64,000 bases of DNA, from contig JBOZIK010000001.1 of NCBI GenBank assembly GCA_051453625.1, positions 220,310,633 to 220,374,632 of the forward strand, given 5' to 3'. A program made the translations under genes and the position numbers. This DNA comes from Welwitschia mirabilis (taxonomy: Eukaryota; Gnetophyta; Gnetopsida; Welwitschiales). Positions 33,991-44,779 of the stretch are shown here, in pieces (the stretch's first letter is position 1; the number at the start of each line of letters is the position of its first letter). The notes beneath the pieces are model-generated. The model saw only the letters and a program-made list of their open reading frames with translations, was not told the DNA's origin and searched no databases.

Positions 33991-36059
33991 TGATTCTTGG
34001 CACCCAATCTAATTTGTCTGTTATCTTACTGTACATTTATAATTATCTTTGTTCACTTGTTCATTACTCTCCTTAGAAGCTTTGTTGTAAAGTTATTTTT
34101 TAAAAAAAAGAACATGACTATGATTTTGCATTAGGAGTTAAGCATTCAATTATTAAGGATACTACATTTTAGTTATGGATTAAAGTAAAGAAAATTCTAG
34201 TGAATGTTGATCAATTAACTTTCTCTTTCTTATATTAATTTATTATAATTATGGAGTTGATGTTCTTCCTTTTTTTAACTAGATTTCTAATTGCTTGTAC
34301 TTTAGATAGGATTTAATAATACATTTTTTTCCTAAGTCTAATGCACCCCACCCTAAAAGACCATAATGAGTATTTAATCTTGTTAAACTTTTTATACTTT
34401 AATGATTTTACTTCATATAAATTTACATATCTTAAGATGGATATAAATACAAAATTAGATTATAGATATGTTACTTACTATAAATATAGTTTAAATATTT
34501 AGACTATCTTACATGCAAAGTCCTATCAATTATATGATATAGTACCACTCCTAAATAAAAATATACACAATTAATATCAAATAGTTAAAATTTATTACTA
34601 AGTTATTCTTCAAACTCTTTAAGACATAATATGTTATAGCTACAACATTTTGGTAACAAGGATGGAAAATGCTACTTTAAAACAATTGCATTTATGTTTT
34701 ATAAAAGATTTTCATCATGGTTATGAATTGGAATTATTAATCCATTATAAACTATTTGATCTAATTATACNNNNNNNNNNNNNNNNNNNNNNNNNNNNNN
34801 NNNNNNNNNNNNNNNNNNNNNNNNNNNNNNNNNNNNNNNNNNNNNNNNNNNNNNNNNNNNNNNNNNNNNNTAATTATACTACACTCTAAGTGTTTTCTTT
34901 AGATCATATGTAGTATTCTTCAATTTGTTTCTAATTATAGGTGGAATATCATATACATTTAAATGTTTCACATAAATTTTCTTGTTTACTTTTGTTTAAG
35001 GAAATTTTCTTCATATATATTTGAAACAACTTTTAATTCCTTCTACACTACAACATGGAATACAAATTAAGATGTTTTCATATGAGTTTTGAGCAAAAAT
35101 ATTTAAATAACTTTAACATTTTATTTTCAAAAATGAGAATTAGCTATGATTTGATATTTATGTTTCAATAAGATTTCATTCTCTCGTACCTTAATTATAA
35201 GTTGTCATTTAAACCTTATGATATTTAATTCAAAATATGGGAGCTTTCTAATTGAGGATAATTATGTTATACTTAATACTTTTTGTAATGTATAATTCAA
35301 AATTTTGTAGATCAAAAAATTAAAAAGAACATCATGTTATCTCTCAATTTTCATTCCTTATAATTTTTTTATTTTAACATGTGGTAGGACAAAGGATTCT
35401 AAAGTATTAGTATTAGAACCTACTCTACCTCATGGCTAGAATTTTTAAAGCTATACATTTTGTTCTTGGGTTCTAACACTATTGTCATTTATATATTGTA
35501 AATGATATATGAGTTCTTCATCATTATAACACTCTCATCATGATTTTTTTTGATACTTCTCAAAAGGAATTCTTTTATTATTCTTAACTGTATACTTTGC
35601 ATAACTTTCCTTTGTTAAAATCTAGTACTTCATTTACTATCTCATGCATTTCTCATGAACTCTTATAGTTTATATAAAATAGCACATTGTGTCATATATT
35701 AACAATATTTAGAATAGCAATGATTAGGCCGTTTTCATTCATGGATGAAAAACATGAATTCTTATTATGCAAATTTTTCTAAATAGAGTTTCAAGGTCAT
35801 TTTAGTAGTTGAATAAAGCTTCTTTAGAAATTTATGTAACAAGGATATTTATTAGAGGTTTTGAACCTTCTCTTATTAATTCATTAATAAATATAATAGG
35901 ATTTTTTAATGAATTAAACAAGTCATTAACCTTATGTCCACAAGACATACCTCTTTCTTTATCACACATACATTATCTTTTTTTACTATGTTGAATTTCA
36001 ATAATAACATTTCATTAATTATGTTCTTAAAATATGATATTTGATAAAAAGAAAGAAGA
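33991..36059. other. AT-rich stretch without a recognised gene
   Basis: No motif recognised on either strand. ORF 34650-34889 spans a gap. ORF 35809-35994 (61 codons) has no known features. The gap at 34771-34870 is flanked by TAATTATAC on both sides. Confidence 0.45.
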
Positions 36060-36085
36060 AAAGAAACTAAGTTGATGACTCCATA

Positions 36086-36109
36086 ACAGAGTTAGGGACC
36101 TAACTCTGT
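36086..36109. repeat. Perfect 11-bp inverted repeat (hairpin)
   Basis: ACAGAGTTAGG, a two-base GA spacer, then CCTAACTCTGT. It lies in otherwise simple AT-rich sequence. Confidence 0.85.
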
Positions 36110-36456
36110 AATAGAGGTTCATTTCTAATTAAAATGTAAAATAATATAATGCACAAGATATTCCCTTCCTTAAGTAAAATTAAGAATTACTAAGTACGTT
36201 TAAGAATTACTAATATACGTACATAAAAATATTTTTGATAATGAGTGAAATAATTATTACTTAATAATAAATGATATAAAGAAAAATGTAATTAATTATT
36301 AGAATCAGAGAATAGGAAGAAAGCAACTAGTCAAAAAAATCTTTAAAAATATAAAATATATACAAAGAAAAAATAAAATAAGTATAATAAAGAGAAAATT
36401 TAAAAAGGAAAAACACAAGAAGTTTTATATTAAGAGTTTTATTATTATTATATAGT

Positions 36457-36482
36457 TTATTATATGTGATCACATATAATAA
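36457..36482. repeat. 26-bp perfect palindrome
   Basis: TTATTATATGTGA followed immediately by its reverse complement TCACATATAATAA, centred on TGATCA. All 13 base pairs match. It could extrude as a cruciform or bind a dimeric protein; no function is evident. Confidence 0.9.
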
Positions 36483-36674
36483 CAAATACAATGATCTATT
36501 ACATCCTTATTATATCCTTAGTCTTCTTTATGGACTTAAGGAATATTAAAGGAATAATATATCTTTACATTATTCATGTTTATATTGCATGACTTTGACT
36601 ATATAAAATTGAAATATTTCATTAGCTAGGTTACTTAATTAAATTCATTTACAATTTCTTTATTTATAATGTTC

Positions 36675-36880
36675 TTAGGGTGATCATCAAAGTGGTGTAA
36701 CCCTCATTCTCCATTTGCAAGGTTGTGAGTTTAAACAATCACATTCTCTACTTAGCATAGTATAAGGCAATATGTGTAATTAAATCAGTTGTTTGAGCAA
36801 CCGTGGTGGTTGAACCTTTAGACGAAATTATAATTACTACAACTTTCAAGTTTGACATCCCTCCTCTTTATTTACAATAT
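36675..36880 (+). mobile_element. Candidate tRNA-derived SINE
   Basis: Near the left end GTGATCATCAAAGTGGTGTAA resembles a polymerase III box A region, and about 35 bases on AAGGTTGTGAGTTTAAAC resembles a box B (family GGTTCGANTCC with tRNA-like GGTTGCGAGTTCAAA flank). A tRNA-unrelated body with CAACCGTGGTGGTTGAACC (an imperfect hairpin) follows. Total length near 200 bp is usual for plant SINEs. Poly(A) tail and target duplication were not found, so this remains a candidate. Confidence 0.4.
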
Positions 36881-37800
36881 TCTAATATATATCTCTTTTT
36901 TAATGAAACAATTATGTGTTAGTAATATTTACAATTTGATCCTTTGTTAAAATGATTTAGTTAATAAGTTTTACGTAATACATTCTCTAATAACTTAATC
37001 TATTCCTAAATGCAGCCCATATTGTTACACTAGCTTTAATATAGCACTTTAACAAAAAAAGAAAACATCATATTCCATAATTGTTACATCCCAATTTTTT
37101 AAAAGTTTTAAAACTTAGTCTAAAATTATTTAAGTATTTTAATATAGACAAATAAATAATATAGTCTCAATTACTATCTTGGAGGCTAAAAGATTTGTTA
37201 CAAGTGGCCAAATATGTATAGGTGATAAAATCTTATCTTGATATTATTTCTTATAATTTATTTTCTAGATGTGTCATCTTGATTAGTTAAATAAAATAAT
37301 TGCTAGTAAGCTTCCTTTTGGCATTTCCTTCTAAATGGCTTATTTAAGTTAGCATTAATGATTATTTTGAAATTCCAAAAGAATATGTATATTGAATTAT
37401 CATGTGACTAACTTATTTTCTTTTTGCTTATTTTGAGGAATGCGAAAGAACTTGAATTTTGTAACTCATGTATGAATGATAGAGGCATCCTTTTAATGGT
37501 TATTATTATTTATTAGCAAAACAAAGTTTGGCTTGCTGCGTCGTTANNNNNNNNNNNNNNNNNNNNNNNNNNNNNNNNNNNNNNNNNNNNNNNNNNNNNN
37601 NNNNNNNNNNNNNNNNNNNNNNNNNNNNNNNNNNNNNNNNNNNNNNNNNNNNNNNNNNNNNNNNNNNNNNNNNNNNNNNNNNNNNNNNNNNNNNNNNNNN
37701 NNNNNNATAAATCTTCTCTTATTGGATCTTGGCAACCTTGAATTTTGGAGTCTTGGAATCCCTGAAGTCTTTAGAAGATTGAAAAGTTTTACATCAAATT
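36881..37800. other. AT-rich stretch without a recognised gene
   Basis: No coding signal. Includes the gap 37547-37706, into which several spurious frames run. CGTCG just before the gap (37541) is one of few CpG-containing words in this part. Confidence 0.45.
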
Positions 37801-37803
37801 TGG

Positions 37804-38007
37804 AATATGGTCCAAGGATATTCTCTTATTTCTTATATGGTCCTAGGATATCCTCTTTATTTCTTATATGTTCCTAGGTCTCTCTTTACTTTCTTGTATG
37901 GTCTCGGGTTTTCCTTTTCTTGTGTGGTTCTAGGTTTCTCTTTATTTTCTTTTATGGTCTAAGGTTTTCCTTAAATAGGTTTCTCTATATTATTTTCTTG
38001 TATGGAC
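37804..38007 (+). repeat. Degenerate tandem repeat, about 31-bp unit, six to seven copies
   Basis: Units resemble ATGGTCCTAGGATATCCTCT followed by TTATTTCTTAT. Copies start near 37804, 37835, 37866, 37898, 37926, 37954 and end before ATGGAC at 38001. Divergence increases rightward. A poly(A) run follows at 38033-38049. Confidence 0.8.
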
Positions 38008-38049
38008 ATAGAAAGATTTCTCATTGTTGAAACAAAAAAAAAAAAAAAA

Positions 38050-38960
38050 GGAAGTAGAATGAAGTATCTTTCAAAGTAAAACATTTTTTGGAACATTTAG
38101 AGGATATGACATGCAACATTAATGGTTAACCTTTGTTTTTTGACCATATAAAGATTTGATAGATCACTACTACTCTTCCTAATAACACAACTTGTTCAAA
38201 TTGAGGATTCTCCAAGTTGAATCTCTTGCCAAATTTAAACTTTTTATTGAATTATTAGATCATTTAATATTCATGGAATTAACTACCCCTCTAACTATTC
38301 ATGTCATAGATCAGAAGATTGTTTTCATAGGATGAAAGTGAAAAATCATAGACTTCATGTATTTGCAAGTTCAAAACATAAGTGATAGAGTAATCTTTAG
38401 TGTTTTCGTGAATTGTTGATTTTTCTTGAAGATTAGCAAGTAAGGTTTCAATATATTATTGCATTATCATCTTTTTAGTTGCCAGAGAGAACAAAATATA
38501 CCAACCATGCAAAAAATATGAAATGACAATAGTAATTTAGTAAATTCCATAAACTATTAGACATATTAGTAGTAAATTGATGAAGACGTCTTAATTAGAT
38601 ATTTCATTCCAAATATTTTGCTCAAAAAAAGCTAATTAGTTTTATGTTCACATACCTACATATTTTAGAGAAATTCTACAAAGAAAAAGGACAAAATCCT
38701 ACACAAAAATTGTGACTAGCATCTTATATATATAGTTATATATACACATACGAAAAAAGGACTTTACTAATCATACAAAACAAATGACTGGTATTAAAAG
38801 GTTCCACCATGATTATGCAATATGAAAGATGCCAATTTCTCATCTTTAAAACTCCATTGAAAATCATTAAAAAGACTAAAAACACTCTTAGGAAATCATT
38901 ATAGCAATTCAACCCTCTAAACCTACCCACAAGTTAAACACAAAAATTTGAAAGTTAAAA
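38050..38960. other. AT-rich stretch without a recognised gene
   Basis: No motif recognised. The minus-strand ORF 38736-38930 (64 codons) has no homology I can recognise and lies in low-complexity AT sequence. Confidence 0.4.
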
Positions 38961-38964
38961 ATTA

Positions 38965-38967
38965 AAA

Positions 38968-39001
<34 letters not shown>

Positions 39002-39002
39002 T
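38965..39002 (+). repeat. GA/GAAA microsatellite
   Basis: Runs of AG with interspersed AAAG over 38 bases (AAAAGAGAGAGAAAGAGAGA and on). A purine-only tract on the plus strand. Confidence 0.95.
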
Positions 39003-39504
39003 GCACAAGATACAAAGTCCTCAAACTATGACAATTGCTTCAATAATATATTTTCATGTTCTTCAAAAATAATAATGTTTTGAGTAAGAATTAATTCAAT
39101 AATGTATGCCTAATTTATATAGCTTCTCTTATGATTTTGAGGGATACTGAACTCAAAATTTCTTGGTTTCACAATTTTAACTTTTTCTAGTTTAGAAACA
39201 TAACAATTTTTTGGATGAAACATGTACAAAAAAGTTGCTATTCCTTACAAAATAATATTCCTAAGATTCTAAATTTTAGATTTTTAATTTAATATAAAAC
39301 ATAACCAAATCAATTTCATCAATTCTATGAAAATAATAAAATATGAATTTGCAATAATACTGCTTAACGGAAACGCGGAGTAGATGTGATGTAGAAATGT
39401 AAAGATAATCATTGAAACGTTGTTGCAAAAGTTACGTCTCAGTTTTAAAAGCAAATTAAAATGGGTGATACTGATCATTATCATCATACGTCAAGAATAT
39501 CTTT

Positions 39505-39717
39505 CTATTTTGCACTTTGTTCAGCGTAGAGAAAGCTATTACAAGGCAGAGCTTGACAAAGAGAAATCAAATCATTTCCCACAACCTTAGTACGAACATA
39601 TCCAGAAGTCACGTGGATTATGCATTGCCAATTTGTTTGGAATTTGGAAAGGCGCTCAGCAAAAAGTTGTTCAGTCCTCCTAAAGACTAAGAGAATGTCA
39701 CCCCTGCAACTCTGCAA
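39505..39717 (-). CDS. Possible small hypothetical ORF or terminal exon (70 codons)
   Basis: This minus-strand frame lies in the same less AT-rich island as the host gene but 0.5 kb past that gene's stop. Its predicted product (MQSCRGDILLVFRR ... IIHVTSGYVRTKVV) has mixed, protein-like composition, unlike the Lys/Asn/Ile-rich chance frames elsewhere. I recognise no family. It could be a downstream gene's last exon, an unannotated small gene, or chance. No upstream TATA box or splice acceptor was confirmed. Confidence 0.25.
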   Translation of the reverse strand: MQSCRGDILLVFRRTEQLFAERLSKFQTNWQCIIHVTSGYVRTKVVGNDLISLCQALPCNSFLYAEQSAK

Positions 39718-40029
39718 TGCAATGCGCGATGAAGATTGTCTGACACTTAACGTTCGTCTCGAGATCTCGGCCCAATAACAGTGCGGAATTAGGGTAACAA
39801 ATTAATAACGGACACGCCTTCTCGACGTTCACTCCTACAAGACGCAGTTAGCAGATATCAAAGATTTTCGAATATCCGCCCAAGGACTCTCAGACACGGT
39901 GAAAGTTAATAAAAAAGAACAAGTATTTTTGATGGAATGTTCCATTCCAAACCCTAACTAACAAAATTTTTCACGATCTGGACAGAAGTGCAGAGCGAGG
40001 AGAAATGGAATTCAGAACATTGCAGAAAG

Positions 40030-40035
40030 TTTATT
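40030..40035 (-). terminator. Possible poly(A) signal of the host gene
   Basis: AATAAA on the minus strand, 195 bases past the stop codon of the 279-residue gene, a usual distance for a plant 3' UTR. Confidence 0.4.
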
Positions 40036-40229
40036 GACTGAAACTAACAAAAGACGCTAACACATAACTGATAAGCAAATGTTGCAGCTATCAAATAGTG
40101 TTGTACATTCAGAAGAACTATTCGTGTATTATACACTGAAATCGCAAAACCTGTCAGGACTTTCATGAGAGACATGTTAACTGTACAAATGTGTAACCAA
40201 AAGCTATGCTATGCATGTAAGGAACTATC

Positions 40230-41069
40230 CTATCTTCGGCTGCCGGAACGTATCAGTGCTTTCACGGGAGCGGTAAAAGCTTTTCTCCATCCGTGGCTTC
40301 GATGTCCTTCGCTAAGCTCCGGATCCAAAGGTTTCGCGTCCTTTCTTTGCTGAACGCTTCCTCTCCCGCTGATTCCACCAGCAGTAGCCTTGAAATCCTG
40401 CGACGTTAACCTCACGGTAGAGAAGCTCTTCCGAGCTGCGTTCTTTTCAGCTTTCGAAACCGTCACTGGTGCAATGAAATCGGACTTCCGAGCAGATTCC
40501 TTGCCTTTGTCTTTATCTTTAAGATCCCCTCCCTTACTCTTCTTCCGTCTCAGGAATCCAAACAGACCTCCGGACGACTTCTTGCCAGATTTCGCGCCGC
40601 TGCTAGGGTTTTCAAACTCGACCGAAACGAAACTCCGCGAAGCGGCCTCGGATTTGCTCCGGCGGATCACATGAACGGCTTTGCCGTCGGTCTTCGCAGG
40701 TATGTCATTCTCAATCAGCATCGAGATCCGTCCGACGCTGCCAATGTTGACATGTCCGCTCTTTCTGAGATTCCTAGAAATAAGATTCGCAGGAAGGTCT
40801 GCGTCTCCAACCGCGTTCGCGCGCGGAGACGACGAAGAAAATGTTGCATCGGAGCACGAGCACGAATCCTCCGAGTAAATCTTCTGTTCGCCGCAATCGG
40901 GACAGAAAAGCTTCTCGAGACGCTCTGTGAGGCATCTAGGGCAAACTCCCTGGAATCTCAGCGACACATGAATCCCGCATTTCATCGTATACGGATCCTT
41001 CCATGGCTGCACTTGCTCTGCAGCCCGGACTCTGCTGCGCCTGCCTTTGGCTGCTCCGATTCCTTGCAT
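40230..41069 (-). CDS. Plant-specific protein with N-terminal CxxH/CxxC motif (OCTOPUS/DUF740-like N-terminus)
   Basis: Uninterrupted 279-codon single-exon gene, GC-rich and CpG-rich against an AT-rich background. Residues 31-59 hold C31-x2-H34, C43-x2-C46 (GVCPRCLTERL) and C56-x2-C59, a likely small zinc-binding or structural module. GVCPxCLxERL closely resembles the N-terminal motif of the plant DUF740/OCTOPUS family, in which it follows CxxHP. The rest is low-complexity: Ser-rich 71-85, basic RRSKS near 136-140, GGLFGFLRRKKSKG at 167-180, a Lys/Asp-rich stretch 178-195, and a basic-aromatic tail GWRKAFTAPVKALIRSGSRR. It is far shorter than typical OCTOPUS proteins and lacks their long C-terminus. 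Met29 (40985) is an alternative start that puts MKC first, as in relatives. The product may associate with membranes through its basic patches; that is inference. Confidence 0.8.
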   Translation of the reverse strand: MQGIGAAKGRRSRVRAAEQVQPWKDPYTMKCGIHVSLRFQGVCPRCLTERLEKLFCPDCGEQKIYSEDSCSCSDATFSSSSPRANAVGDADLPANLISRNLRKSGHVNIGSVGRISMLIENDIPAKTDGKAVHVIRRSKSEAASRSFVSVEFENPSSGAKSGKKSSGGLFGFLRRKKSKGGDLKDKDKGKESARKSDFIAPVTVSKAEKNAARKSFSTVRLTSQDFKATAGGISGRGSVQQRKDAKPLDPELSEGHRSHGWRKAFTAPVKALIRSGSRR

Positions 41070-41246
41070 CTGTGGCGGAACAAAACCGCGCCTAAAACCC
41101 TCGCCAAAGCCTTGCGGCTTCTGTGAAAATAAAAATCGATGGATTTTACACAGACAAGAGACGAGGATTGCTTGGATTATTTGGATTGATTTGGACGGAC
41201 GAAACTCGCTGCGTTAGGGAAAAGGCGTTTGGATCTGCTTTCGGCA

Positions 41247-41253
41247 TTTTATA
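41247..41253 (-). promoter_or_regulatory. TATA box of the host gene
   Basis: TATAAAA on the minus strand, 178 bases upstream of the ATG at 41069, set in GC-rich sequence where such a word is not expected by chance. Implies a transcription start near 41215-41220 and a 5' leader of about 150 bases. Confidence 0.6.
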
Positions 41254-41364
41254 GTCCCGACGCCGCCGGTTTCGCAGTAAGCTTCGGACCCGAACCATAA
41301 ATCGCGTCGCTTTTGAATTGCCGTCTGGCATTGCGGCCCTCAGTGGTGGACCGCTGCGCGAAGT

Positions 41365-41434
41365 TGACGTGGTGAAACAAGTCCCAAACGGACGGGGCGA
41401 AGATTGAGTCCTTCGGCCCCACTGTACACGTCAT
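41365..41434 (-). promoter_or_regulatory. ACGT-core elements upstream of the host gene
   Basis: TGACGTGG at 41365-41372 (plus-strand reading) and ACACGTCAT at 41426-41434 are ACGT-core words of the type bound by plant bZIP factors. They lie 110-190 bases upstream of the TATA box. Suggestive only. Confidence 0.35.
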
Positions 41435-41559
41435 GTTTCGGAATGTCGCCCTCGCCGGGGGCATGTGGCGTACGAACGAAAAAAATCTTGAAAAGCAATC
41501 CGGGTTCTAACGACAGTTTACTGCAAGTACAACAAGACATTCACTTTATTTTATTTTAT

Positions 41560-43600
41560 ATTATAGAATATTGCATGAACTGAGCGTTGAATTGAATCCC
41601 AAAGAAAACAAATTAAAGAAAATACCATCGCGTTGACCTGCAGGATAAAAAAATATGAGTGGGTGTACGAGAGAAATTTTTACCATTGTTATCAAAGGTT
41701 ACTTCAATATTTTATTCAAAGGATTGGAAGGGTTGAGATTCTTTGGGAGTATTTTAGAATCATGTTACACCATTTAAGCTTAGACATGTGAAGGTACTTT
41801 AGGAAAGTTATATGCAAGAATTAACTGTATGTGTATTAAAAATGATATTTTTAATCTTAAATTATAAACTTAAAAGGGAAGTATGGTCATGAAAGGTTTC
41901 AAGTTCAACTTCTCCCAATTATAAACATGCTTAGAATTTTTTGCAAATGGCTAAAACATAAAGACTGAGTAAGAAGAATTAAAATTGTTATTTCTTTAAA
42001 AGTGAATAAACAATAACAAAGTCACTTCAAGTAAGTAAAGTTTATTTCATATTAGATCTGTATTTGCATTAAGTTGCCTTAATAAGTGTTTGTTAAACCT
42101 CTTTTATGTACTTTCACCTTTCACCCTTGACTCTTTTATTTAATCCATTTACGTATTACTTTCTAGGTAAAAGGGGCTTAATTAAATAATTTGTACTTAT
42201 TAGTAGATCAAATTTATGTAGATCTTCAAATACAAATTATTCGATGTGCTGCTTATCATAACATCATCTATATCCACTTCCTCTTAGTTTTGAAATATGA
42301 TAAAAAGATATATTATATGTTTATTATAAATGTTAAAGTTATGAAAGATAAGAAAATTATAAAGGATAACTTCTGAACACTAATTTCCATTAATATGTAA
42401 GAAATAAATATATTTGCACAACTTAAATTTTTATGTGCTAATATTTTAAAGGATATCAAATTTTTTAAAAAAATATTTGGTTTTTATTTGTATTACAATA
42501 AAACGTCATTTCAACTTTTTTAATTCCTCTTTGAAATGTATATATTGAAAGACTTTTTTTAAGCATCAAACTTATAACCACAATGATACAGCAGCACTGT
42601 TGTACCATTAGGATGTCTCTTAAGAGACATAATTATCAATATCAATCTACACTTTGTTGGTAACCTAGATTTCAATCTCAATAAATACCTTTTGGGTAGC
42701 AGGCTATTTAATAAGAGGAAGCTTATACATATTGACAGTATTCTCAACAAAAATAAATTATTTTATCTATACATATTTAACATTATGATACCAATATTAA
42801 TAACAAATGGTTAATGAATTCAATAATCTGTACCCTGGAACCACCTTTCTCTTTGATGAGCCTCTTTTAAATAATGTTAATTTTTTGAGTTAAAATCAAT
42901 TTATTTTAATCAAATTTACAAATTTAATAATGCTTTTAAAAATTGAAAGCCTCTTTTTCTTATCCTTATAAATTTTAAAAACTATAGATTTATAGAACTT
43001 GTCTAAGAAGGGATAAGCAGTTCGCATTATGTTATATGCACTCTTCTAGTTATGATCCTTATCTTAAGGTTATTGATTTCTTTATATCTCTCAATAATAA
43101 TAACTTAGAATCTAAGGCATCAATCCACATAAATAAATGTAGTATGTGATAATCCTTACAAAGGTTAAGATTAATAATAAAGCTAAAATAATTATTAATT
43201 AAATAAATAATCTATATGTAGATATAAATCCAATCCTATGAACTTATACTCATGAAGTGCTCAGGAAAACTACTATAAAATATTTTAAGAAAAACAAACT
43301 ATATATGGCGACTTAGTATGGGCAAGGGTTATATGTGCAGTATGCGATGGGGACTTCAGGGGCACAAAAGGGGACAAGAGCATCATGAGTAAAGGATAGG
43401 TGGGGGAGCTACTCTAGAATTACAAGCAAGAGGGCTAGTGGAGTGGTAGGATGGTGTTTCAAGAGCAAAGTGTCAGGGAGGCTTACTGTCCTTCATGTCT
43501 AGCTGTGTCTTAGGTGGTATTGTGGACTTTTAGAGGTGTTGGGAAGAGCAAGGGAGAAACAGCATTTTAGGTTAGTTCTTAACTCTTCTTTTAACATCAC
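41560..43600. other. AT-rich stretch without a recognised gene
   Basis: No gene recognised. Frames at 42191-42376 (plus) and 42559-42750 (minus) lack motifs. The transition from the CpG-rich promoter to AT-rich sequence is sharp, near 41545. Confidence 0.45.
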
Positions 43601-44400
43601 TTCAAGCTTTATGAAGAACCAATGAATCCTAAGCGCAGATTTCTTCAAGGTCTTATTATGGCCTTCATTTGCATGAAATTTTTCAACAAAATGGAAAGTT
43701 CAAGATTAGGGAAGTGCCAAAACACTATGTAAATGATGAAGGAGACTTTAAATTTAGCCTAAGAGGACACTTCATTTTTGTGGGACTTGGGCGTAGTTCA
43801 TAGGTGATTAGGAAGCATGTTTTCTTATGCTAGACTAGTATCCAGTTAGTATAGATCCTAACACTAGCAAAGGGGATAATCTTATTTAAGTTTAAAATAG
43901 AGGAATATCTAAGTAGTATTATAGTTAAAGGACCTTCATTTTTTGGAGCGAGGGTTTGGCTTACTCAGTGAAGACTTGGAGAATACTTTACTAAAATTTT
44001 CCAGAAGCTATCAATTTGTGAAAAACTTAGAGGCATCAATCTAATGCTCTAGAGGTAAGATTTCATTAGGGCCTTGGAAGTCCCAGTTGGTCTAGAAGTA
44101 AGATTGGATCCTGTAATGGTTAGTGGAACTAGAATGGTACTTATAATATTTTATGTGTGGATGGATGTAAAGCTAACTAAATACCTAAGAACCTTTTACT
44201 TACTTCATAGTTTTAACACATATAAATTGGTGATTAAGTATAAAAATATCTCATTCATATGCCTTCACTATATGACACTAGAACATTCTCAAAGATTCTT
44301 CGCTAACCTAAAGAAAACGGTATGTGAAAAATGTGGAAGAAGGATTCATCCTACCATAAAATGTGAGACAATATAATGATAATGCAAGAGAAGTTTGCAT
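43601..44400 (+). pseudogene. LINE ORF1 with CCHC zinc knuckle, LINE 2 (broken)
   Basis: The open block 44074-44376 ends VCEKCGRRIHPTIKCETI, an intact C-x2-C-x4-H-x4-C knuckle. The preceding VWMDVKLTKYL and YKLVIKYKNIS resemble the region before the knuckle in plant LINE first ORFs (DUF4283/zf-CCHC type). Less readable sequence extends upstream to about 43600. The position, 0.4 kb before an endonuclease domain on the same strand, fits an RNA-binding ORF1 protein. Confidence 0.6.
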
Positions 44401-44779
44401 GATAAATAAAGATTAAGAGAATTTTCATAAAAATGAGAAAATTAGACACAGTTGTCAGAATAGCGACAAGAGTTGAGGAGGGCATTTAAGCAAAGCCAAA
44501 AAAACATAGCCCAAAGAAACATTTCCTACTAAAGTAGGAAAGAAAAAAGGAAAATTTCACTTGCTAAATAGATTTACTCCATTAGACAATAACACTTTGA
44601 AGGAATCAAAGTCAAACTTAAATTTAAAAGTGAAGAGGAATAGATGTGGATAAAGAAGCTAGGAAGATTGCTAACAACAAATAAAGCAAAGAAAGAAGCA
44701 ATGAAAAATTTAGAAAATAGGTTCTAAAACCCCCTTGTAGAGATGTTAGTAAAATCAACCAAGAAGAAAAATAGATAAA

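Noticed and set aside
36675-36740. tRNA gene
   Set aside because: Box A- and box B-like words are present, but the bases do not fold into acceptor, anticodon and T arms. A SINE remnant fits better.
40671-41126. 151-codon plus-strand ORF opposite the host gene
   Set aside because: It is the antisense shadow of the GC-rich 279-codon gene. Composition (Arg/Cys-rich) and lack of family motifs are what an opposite-strand frame gives. The same holds for 40390-40674 and 40681-40878.
41249-41540. Two minus-strand ORFs (66 and 71 codons) upstream of the host gene
   Set aside because: They overlap each other in the CpG-rich promoter, contain or abut the TATA region, and show no motif. Stop codons are rare here because the DNA is GC-rich.
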